A stretch of 64,000 nt of DNA, taken from assembly GCF_000687475.1 (NCBI RefSeq), contig NC_057316.1:4340001-4404000 (forward strand), in the 5' to 3' direction. The position numbers were made by a program, and so were the translations under genes. The DNA comes from Ustilaginoidea virens (taxonomy: Eukaryota; Ascomycota; Sordariomycetes; Hypocreales; Clavicipitaceae). Below the pieces are notes generated by a model. It saw nothing but the letters and a program-made list of their open reading frames with translations, made no database searches and was not told the DNA's origin. This document shows positions 57,100 through 64,000 of this stretch, piece after piece; within the stretch, counting starts at the first letter, position 1, and every line of letters begins with the position of its first letter.

Positions 57100-59235
57100 T
57101 CATCTCTTCATCTTTTTTGCCTTCTTCCTCGGCTCGTCGCCCCCATCGCCCCTTCGCTTCCTCCTCCCCTCTTCCAACAGCTGCTTCATACCGCCTGTGC
57201 CCTTGAACTTGGGATTCGAAGGATCTATGGCAAACTCATGGCTGTCAAACACGGCCTGGAACCGGTCGTCGCCCAGGTCCATGGCAAAATCTTGCTGTAG
57301 CCCCCCTCTGTCCTCGTCGTCTCCACCCTTGCTCTTCTTCTTGTTCTTGCCGCCCTTCTTCGTCTTTTTCTTTTCCTCACGAATGATTTCATTCATGTCA
57401 AAGTGGTCCAGATGCTCGGCTTGATCCTCCCCGGCATTCTCACTCATCACTTTTCTGAGGCGAGCCTTTTCAGCGGCCGACTCTGCTTCGGCCGCTTCTC
57501 GCGCCTGTCGCTTCTTGAGGCGCTCTTCCTTGCGGGTGGATGACTTGGATTGCGCGGCAGGGGCTTCCGTTGTGAAGAATGGGTCATCAAAACCAAGATC
57601 TTCGTCACCCGTAGCTCTCAAAGTGACGTGCTCCTCGCACTTGTTTACATCATCCCCGCCTGCTCCACGTTTTGCCTTGGCTGCTTGTCTCTTCCGGTCC
57701 TTTCTCTCCCTTTCCTTGCGTTTGTACTTTTCAATCGTCGTTTCCTCTTCAGCGCCGCCTTTAGGTTTCGACTCGGACAGCGCTGGAGCAAATGTGATCT
57801 CCATGTCGCCCACGGGGCCGTCTTTCGCCCTCTTGGGTGCAGGCTCGCTTGCTAGTCCAAGAGCTTCTCTCATCTTCCGGCGGGCAAGCTCCTTCTTGGA
57901 AAGCTTGGGCTCAGCACCTGCTGCGGCCTCGTCTTCGCCGTGAGCTTCCTCTGCCTCGTCCTCCCCGTCGGAACCCTCGCTGTCGCTGGCAAGGTACGCA
58001 CGCAGGTCGTTTTCCTCCAGGTCCGCCCTGCTTCCAGTAAAGGCCCTGTTGATCGACTGTTTGCGTGACGCTTCTTCCGGGTGCATGTCCCAAGTCAGCT
58101 TGACCTTTGAGCTCTGCAGGGCATTCGTCACGAATTCAACGGGCTTGTAGGTGTCGGGAACCTTGTCGCACTCATCGCGTGGCTCGTCATCGAACGCGAC
58201 ATCGTCGGGAACAAATCTCAGGTCAATGACGTTGGACGAGGATTGGTACTCGGTCCCGTCGGTGGCCTCGTAGATGGCCTGGGCCGTTTCAGGGCTTGAG
58301 CACACCATTACAGCGTAGTAGTATCGCAGGCGGTCCAGTTGGTACGCCCTCAGCGCGTTGCTGTCAAAGTCCTGGTCATTGCCTTCCTGTATCAGGTCCT
58401 TTTTGATTCTCTCATCCTCACTGCCACTCCCGTCGTCGCTGTCGTCGTCTGAGCCTCTTTCGTCCTTGAACAGAGCTTTCGGAGGACCTTCTACTTCTTC
58501 TTGCTGCATTCTCTCTTTGCCGAATTCGCTAGGGTAGATGGAGATTTTGAGAATGTTGCCCCTGCCGTTGTCCGGCAGGAAGCTTGAGAAGAGCGCCATG
58601 AGATCGGTCGACTTGACATGATCCCAATCCAAGTTGACAATGGCAATTCTGTTGGTGACCTCGCCTGCCTCAACATCGGCCTGCTCGTCTTGCAACCGCT
58701 GCATGTCGCCTTGGGCGGCCAGATCCACCCCGCCATCCTCGTCTTGGTCCGAATCCTCGTCAGAGTCAGAGTCGGATTCTGACGAGGAGAAGCCTCCGTG
58801 GCGAGCGGGGTCGTATTCTTTTTGCCTTTCTCTTTCGTGCGCCGCGCGTAGTTGTCTTTGAACGGCTGCGTCGTCATCGACTTCAAACTCTGCACTTGGG
58901 GACTCCTTGCCACGGCTGGTTCTGTCCGCCTCCTCGTCATCTTTGTCGTCGTCGTCTTTGTCGTCATCGTTGTCTTTGTCGTCATCGTTCTCTTGCTCAT
59001 ATAGCCTCTGAAGAGCCTTCTTCTTGGAGTCGGATTTGATCTTGCGTCCATAACGATCCACTTTGGCGGCTGCTGTAAAGTCTTCATCATCCAACATGCC
59101 GGCGAAACGCTCATCAAGCTTGGTTTTTGTGTGCTTCCTGGAGGGGAGACGAAACCGAGGATCGGTTTCGAAATTGGCAAACCGGGCATCTTGAATGCGT
59201 GATGAAGAGCCGCCGCCCTTCTTTTGATTCTTCAT
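57100..59235 (-). CDS. ESF1: Pre-rRNA-processing protein ESF1
   Basis: Nucleolar factor needed for early 18S rRNA processing in the small-subunit processome. A single exon of 711 aa. The start at 59235 gives MKNQKKGGGSSSRIQDARFANFETDP in two parts, matching the conserved ESF1 N-terminus; the frame upstream of it is open but unlike the family. Landmarks: DPRFRLPSRKHTKTKLDERF (about 27-46), long acidic Asp/Glu blocks, the central RNA-binding-like core with RIAIVNLDWDHVKS and LRAYQLDRLRYYYAVM, and KLTWD...RKQSINRAF. The C-terminal NUC153 motif is DDRFQAVFDSHEFAIDP then NPKFKGTGGM (about 665-695). Lys/Arg-rich ends (RRKRRGD, KKAKKMKR) should act as nuclear/nucleolar signals. Confidence 0.95.
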   Translation of the reverse strand: MKNQKKGGGSSSRIQDARFANFETDPRFRLPSRKHTKTKLDERFAGMLDDEDFTAAAKVDRYGRKIKSDSKKKALQRLYEQENDDDKDNDDDKDDDDKDDEEADRTSRGKESPSAEFEVDDDAAVQRQLRAAHERERQKEYDPARHGGFSSSESDSDSDEDSDQDEDGGVDLAAQGDMQRLQDEQADVEAGEVTNRIAIVNLDWDHVKSTDLMALFSSFLPDNGRGNILKISIYPSEFGKERMQQEEVEGPPKALFKDERGSDDDSDDGSGSEDERIKKDLIQEGNDQDFDSNALRAYQLDRLRYYYAVMVCSSPETAQAIYEATDGTEYQSSSNVIDLRFVPDDVAFDDEPRDECDKVPDTYKPVEFVTNALQSSKVKLTWDMHPEEASRKQSINRAFTGSRADLEENDLRAYLASDSEGSDGEDEAEEAHGEDEAAAGAEPKLSKKELARRKMREALGLASEPAPKRAKDGPVGDMEITFAPALSESKPKGGAEEETTIEKYKRKERERKDRKRQAAKAKRGAGGDDVNKCEEHVTLRATGDEDLGFDDPFFTTEAPAAQSKSSTRKEERLKKRQAREAAEAESAAEKARLRKVMSENAGEDQAEHLDHFDMNEIIREEKKKTKKGGKNKKKSKGGDDEDRGGLQQDFAMDLGDDRFQAVFDSHEFAIDPSNPKFKGTGGMKQLLEEGRRKRRGDGGDEPRKKAKKMKR

Positions 59236-59948
59236 AACGGCAGTTGCGACGACGGTTGACGACGACGGTGGATGGCCTGCCGTGCTCTGGTAGACACAGG
59301 TACTTGGTAGAGGGGTGGGTGGGTTGAGCGCGTGTGCAGTCTGCGATTCTGAAGCCCATTCGAAATTTCTGGCTGCAACTTTTCTACCGGGCGGTGGGCA
59401 TTCTGCCAGGCGGTGTGGCTGCCTCGTGCATCGCCAACTTGGCATTGAAATTGGACTTTCTTCCATTACATTTTTTTTTTCTTTTTTCGCCGATACTACG
59501 CCCGTCTGTCTGTCTGCACATGCCTTATTCCATTCAATTGCGCAAAATCTCGCTTCTCTCCACGTGTCTTTACGGTCCTTTGCTCTCGGTGTTCGAAAAC
59601 CTGGCTTGACGTAACTACCTGGGCGCTTTTGGCTCAACGAGCGACGCGAGTTTTATTTATGGTCCGGTAAATCAAACGACGAATTCAAGATATTTTGCAA
59701 GACTTTGCCGAAATTTTCTGCAAACGGTGTCAAAATGAACGCTGCCGATAGGTAGCACTGAGATTAAAAATGAACCGTCCACCTTGACGACAGCCCGGAA
59801 ACAGATACTTGGACGAGGTGTAGATACGGCCGACTGGTGCAACAAACGATGCAATCTTTGTTCAATTCCAGCAGCAATCTGCGGCATGGTGCGCAGGCCT
59901 TGGTAGCCCCAATAAGATTCCTCGTGGATACAAATCTTTCCATGGCCA
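59236..59948. other. Intergenic region ESF1 to transporter
   Basis: About 0.7 kb that contains the ESF1 promoter (right side of the gene) and the 3' side of the transporter. No gene is seen. Confidence 0.6.
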
Positions 59949-62394
59949 CTACGCGTTGTCCTCCCACTGATGGACGACGTGCGTCTCCCCCAGCGCATGC
60001 TTTCGTTGTTGCACAAAGTCGTCCACCGTCGACAGAAATGTCATGTAGCACGACAAGGCCACGCAGTATCGCCTGTAATTCTCACTCATGATGAGGCCGA
60101 CGCTCAGCTCGGCGCGCTCGTGACGAGTGAGCCACTGCAGGAAACAGCTTTGAACCAAGGGAACCGCCGGTAGCCTCTGCGGTGACGGGGCTCCCGTTCT
60201 CAGTGACGACTCAATAATTGTCAGCACTGACATGATGTTGGCAACGCTCGTGCTGCCACTTATGCCGACGGTCTGCGCCAGACGGCCTTGCAGGTGGCTC
60301 GGAAGCGGGGAGGACAAGCCGAGGAGCTTCCCCAAGCACTGATTCATCATGCTGCATTTCTCCGTGACCATGGCCAAGATGCTGTGGTCGAACGGCGTGG
60401 TGCTGACCTCGAGTTTCAGAAGGCTGACGGCCAGCGCGAGTTCCATGAGTCCCTGGGCGGACGTTGATTGTGATTTTCTCCGCGGCTGCTGTGCCGGCCG
60501 GCTTTTGCCCCTCGCCCTGGGTCGTGCCCGTGGCCCATTGGGATACGAGGAGGGCGTAGTGGTTGTTGAGTATCCCGACGTGGTTGGCGAGCGTTTTGCT
60601 AACGCGGCGCGTGGCGGATGGCGGATGGCGGATGGCGGTCGAGGGAATATCTGAATGACGAAAGCGGCCGCAAAGCCCACGAGAACAGTGACGAGACGTT
60701 TCCAGAAAACCGCGTAGCCGACACCCAGGAGACCGTACTGCACAGCAACATGGTGCGCGTCCCAGCTGAAGCCTACGATCAACGCAAAGGTCGCCGCGCC
60801 CACGACGCTGGCTTGCACAAAGGCCGGCGGCAAATGCAAGCGCCACCACATCAGCACCAGGCAAACGACGGCCGTGGTGACGCCCATGCCGTACGGGTTG
60901 CCGGAGCCGTTGCCGGAGCCGTTGCCGGGCTCCTCTTCTTTCCGGCAGTCGGCGTGCCTCCTGTGACGATGCGCAGCCGTTGCTGCGTCTTCTGAATCTG
61001 CTTCTTGACTTGATCGGGGTCGGCGGCAGCTCCTGTCGAGGCGTCGGGGACAGGCGACGCGACGTTGACATTATTGTTGCTCAGAAGCCAGGAATAGGCG
61101 TGGCGTAGCCGGGACGGAACCCATGCGCGTTGCTCGGTTCGGGATGCCAGCAGTTGACCGATGTGCTCCATATCAAGCCTTCGGCCGCCGCTGCCGTGGC
61201 GACGATACGTTCCTCCTCCAAGACCATGGAGAGGATGATTCCGTCGAGAGCAAAAGGCTCCTGATTCACGCCGTCTCCCAACCGACCGCTTGCGTCGCAA
61301 AGATGGGCGTGGGTATCTAGTACCCTGTCGTTGGTCCGGAGGATGCACACGCCTTGCGCGCCGAGGCCAGCGTGCTCCTCGAGCCTCCTGCTGCGGGACG
61401 GGCTGACGTACCATGGGCTGCGGTTGACGATGTGCGTGACGTCGGCCGAGAGGCTGGTGGCCCGCGAAGTGAAACCGAGCACGTCGGCGGTGGTGCCTCT
61501 GAATATCTCCAGCAGGCGGCCGGATCGATCGATGTTGTGCTCGGGGCTCTTGAAAGCGTCGACGAGCGCCGTCGTGGACCCGGGTTGCGTCCCGAACTCG
61601 ACCATGCAATGCAGGGCTTTGACGTGGTCCGGGCCCCACGTCGCTCGCGAAAAGTCGAGCGGCAAGAAGGCCACGGCAGGATCCACGGCTCCGAGGACGG
61701 CAACGATGTCCCGCCTTGGACGCGCGCGCAGACGGGCCTGGGAAAAGGCGGCGCGCTGGCCGGGCAAGGAAACATGGCGTCGAGCCCAGCGGCGCCTCCA
61801 GCACGCGAAGCAGCCGCTCCCTCTGCGCCAGGACGACATACAACGGCGGTGACGCGCGCGTCCAGCATGAAGCCGCCGTACACGAGCTCGGCGGCGACGG
61901 CGCTGGCGGGTCGGCCGGTCCGGCTGGCCACGAGGGCGGCCTCGAGGGACAGGAGCCCGCAGGCCCAGGCGAGGCACATGCCCCAGCAGCAGGGAGAGCG
62001 AGGCGAGCAGATAGACGAGCAGGATGCCGGCGGGCGGGACGAGGAAGAGGGCCACGGCGGCGAGGAACGCGTTGGGGCCGAGGCTACGCAGCGCCGGGCC
62101 GATCAAGGTGAGCAGCAGGGCGGCCCAGACGGCCAGCCAGCAGCGGAGCGTGACCTTGGCGTCGGCTGCGTTGCAACGGCGCGGCCAGCCGGGCAGCCAG
62201 CCGGGCACCTGGGGCCGACGTCGGCGCCGGCCAGAGTCCGACTGGGGACGAGGGTGTGGGGCTCGGCTGGGCGGGCGCACGGACCAGCAGGCGGGGTCTC
62301 GTGGCGTCGGCCGGATCCGCTTTCTTTCTTTCTTTCCTCCTCGGCTTCGTTTCCCGTGCTCCCCATCCGTCCATCCATCCATCCATCCATCCAT
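59949..62394 (-). pseudogene. PF10337/FUSC-type membrane transporter with broken frame
   Basis: The pieces match the fungal 'putative ER transporter 6TM N-terminal' plus FUSC plus DUF2421 architecture (aromatic acid exporter superfamily). The N-terminal membrane part (62160-61845) has FRCWLA-like LRCWLAVWAALLL, LRSLGPNAFLAA and, after a one-base change near 61985, MCLAWACGLLSLEAAL and VYGGFMLDARVTAV. A clean intron fits at 61841-61738 (GTATGT...TTTTCCCAG) and leads to VDPAVAFLPLDFS. Further frame changes lie near 61165, about 61070-60960, 60612-60638 and about 60480. The FUSC core (NPYGMGVTTAVVC, VIGFSW-like LIVGFSW, LVGFAAAFVIQIFPRP) and the C-terminal block (MELALAVSLLKLE to the end at 59949) remain readable. 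TM4-6 of the N-terminal domain seem missing. Either a decaying gene or local sequence errors. Confidence 0.7.
60612..60638. repeat. 8-bp tandem repeat inside the transporter gene
   Basis: About 3.5 copies of GCGGATGG. It lies exactly where the coding frame changes between IQIFPRPPSA and RRVSKTLANHVG. Because 8 is not a multiple of 3, a change in copy number shifts the frame. Confidence 0.85.
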
Positions 62395-64000
62395 CGGGAT
62401 GCATCTTCAACAGGAGGTTGGCGGGCACACAAACTCACCCGTCCGGCCGTGTTTTGCGCCAAGCACCAGACGACGACCAGCGCCAGCCCGGCATCCTCCG
62501 ACCGAAATACGTCCGGCCCGGCCGGCCTTTGCGGCATCGCTGCCGTCGCAGGCCGGCGCGTCAGCAGCGCGTCGGACCCGCCAGGCCGGTACGTAGTGGT
62601 TCCGAGGCCTTCCATATGGCATCCGTCAACCGGCCTGGCCTGGCTTGTGGCCCCCCGCCCCTACTGCCATATGCTCTCACAAGGTTCACCCTGGAAGGAG
62701 GGACACGGCAAAAGCCCCCCCATCCTGATGACCCGACCCGTTCGTTCATTGGCCGAGGCAAGCCAGAACTTGCGCCCGTCGTTCGTTCCCCCCCCGCCTG
62801 CGCTGCGACGCTGTAAATGCCTCACCCGAGTCCCCGCGATTTCTCTTTTGTTTCTTCCCCTCCCCCCCCCCCCCCCCCCAAAAGCCGACACGGCAAACGC
62901 TGGCGGCAACCACGCACCCCTTACTGCCTGCTGGGCCGCCGCCAACGCACCCAACCCGCCACGTCACGCGTGTGCCACGGCGTCCCGAAAACCGCGCAGA
63001 CCCAGCCCCCAAATCCAGCCCCCGACGGGCAAAAGAAAAACAAAGAAAAAGGGAGAAGAGGAAGAAGGAGAAGAAGAAGAAGAAGAAGAAAGAAAAGAAA
63101 AAGAAAAAGAAACCAGCTGGGATACCCCGCGCAGATGTCGTCTTGTCCTGACGTGACATCGGGCCAGGGTGCGTTGCGTGGCGTGGCCATCACATCATGC
63201 ACGACGTGCACATCCCGGCGGCGCATTGGCAGGCTACGCATGGAATTGATTGACAGACAGAACTCAATTCATTGTCGTGTGGCTCTAGTCTACGCTATTG
63301 TATCTTATCTGCGCTTACAGTAGCATCTACCCAGGGATTCTCAACCCTTCATAGCCGCCCCGTGTCTGTGATCCGGCCACCGCGTATACTCAGTCCGCTC
63401 GGGAAGGGGGGTAGGGAAAACCCCATGCTTTGCCTCGACCGGTGGGTGGTGCGGATCCGTGTCCCGGGGGTCCGGGAGCAGATTAGTGCTTCAGGCTGTG
63501 TTAGCGGTGCGGCTTGGGAGCGCGTGCAGGTGGGAGACGGGACGGGAAACGTACGCCGCAGGAGGAGCAGGAGCAGCCGGAGCAGGCGCCGGAGCAGGAG
63601 CAGGAGGAGCAGTTGCTGTCAAAGACGCGGTTTGTTAGCAGCAAGTCCAAGTCCACTCTCTGCAGACGGCCGCCGTCATAGAAAGGCAGACGACGGTCAA
63701 AAGGAATGCGGCAAAACACGACTAGGCGGCCCAGCGTCTCTTCAAACGCTTCCGCCAACGGGCCAAGGGGAATCCATACCAAGGAGACATGGTGAGTTTT
63801 CAAAAGCTTCCAGAGAAAGGCAGCAAGGCAAGTAAAAGGTTGAGCGACGAGGGCGAGTCAAAGAGTTTTGTATTGATCGATGGCTTTGTTGGTGATGTGA
63901 TGGTCTGCAAAACTGCCTTCTCCGGCCCCTTCTCGAGGCTCCTTCTTATACTTTTCGTCCCCTCCCCCTTTCTCGAGGAATGCGTGTGGTAGCGGCAGCA
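62395..64000. other. Right-edge region without a firm gene
   Basis: Contains a CATC repeat overlapping the transporter start (62371-62397), a C run (62863-62879), and GAAGAA/AAAG tracts (63055-63110). No recognised gene starts here. A minus-strand frame (63501-63803) has an even amino-acid mix (PLAEAFEETLGRLVVFCRIP) before a Cys/Ser-rich repeat and could be part of an unrecognised exon. Confidence 0.5.
63501..63803 (-). CDS. Unrecognised ORF with Cys/Ser-rich repeat
   Basis: About 100 codons with no ATG at the front; the frame is open a further 20 codons upstream. The first half (VSLVWIPLGPLAEAFEETLG, then RLVVFCRIPFDRRLPFYDGG) looks more like real protein than most frames here. The second half is a CSCSGACSGCSC repeat encoded by a GGAGCAGGAGCAG microsatellite. 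I do not recognise a family. It could be an internal exon of a minus-strand gene or chance. Confidence 0.25.
   Translation of the reverse strand: MKTHHVSLVWIPLGPLAEAFEETLGRLVVFCRIPFDRRLPFYDGGRLQRVDLDLLLTNRVFDSNCSSCSCSGACSGCSCSSCGVRFPSRLPPARAPKPHR

Noticed and set aside
61354..63156. A 600-codon plus-strand frame
   Set aside because: It is antisense to the transporter and runs through simple repeats at its end; no family features.

Overview
The window is nuclear DNA of a filamentous ascomycete, most likely a Sordariomycete (class-level placement is inference). The grounds are short GT-AG introns with CTRAC-like branch sites, a lone dispersed 5S rRNA gene, repeat-induced point mutation (RIP) in a retroelement, and Pezizomycotina-type proteins: Dicer-like 2, TmpL, a 7TM-RGS receptor and a PF10337/FUSC transporter.

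Bases 1-15060 are a retrotransposon nest. An old Ty1/Copia element (347-15055, minus strand, 341-bp LTRs, target duplication CAAAT) is full of stop codons and RIP-like transitions. It was split by a young Copia of another family (3741-10955, minus strand, 720-bp LTRs that look identical, target duplication GTAAT). The young element has one intact gag-pol frame and a primer-binding site matching the anticodon arm of initiator tRNA-Met. A third LTR of the young family is cut by the left window edge (1-320).

Bases 15061-36540 are gene space. In order: coatomer beta-prime (SEC27, +), a secreted sialidase-like protein (+), a secretory lipase (-), Dicer-like 2 (+) and a TMEM184/OST-alpha-like membrane protein (+). 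The Dicer gene appears to use two GC-AG introns. Next is tmpL (-, 36539-40119), an adenylation domain fused to a ferric-reductase-like membrane oxidoreductase, with an apparent one-base frameshift in its A8 motif.

Bases 40120-48164 hold about 8 kb with no convincing protein gene, many minisatellites and one 5S rRNA gene (-). The right part carries a 7TM-RGS receptor (-), a small DUF4267-like membrane protein (-), ESF1 (-) and a PF10337/FUSC transporter (-) that is broken by several frame changes, one of them across an 8-bp tandem repeat.

The genes do not form a biosynthetic cluster. They are a mix of housekeeping genes (coatomer, ESF1, 5S), genome defence (Dicer-like 2) and signalling or surface functions. 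A recurrent intergenic motif, TACGGAGTA/TACTCCGTA, occurs at least 15 times in the gene-space part and is not explained by any annotated feature. All exon boundaries are read by eye from splice signals and protein-family logic.
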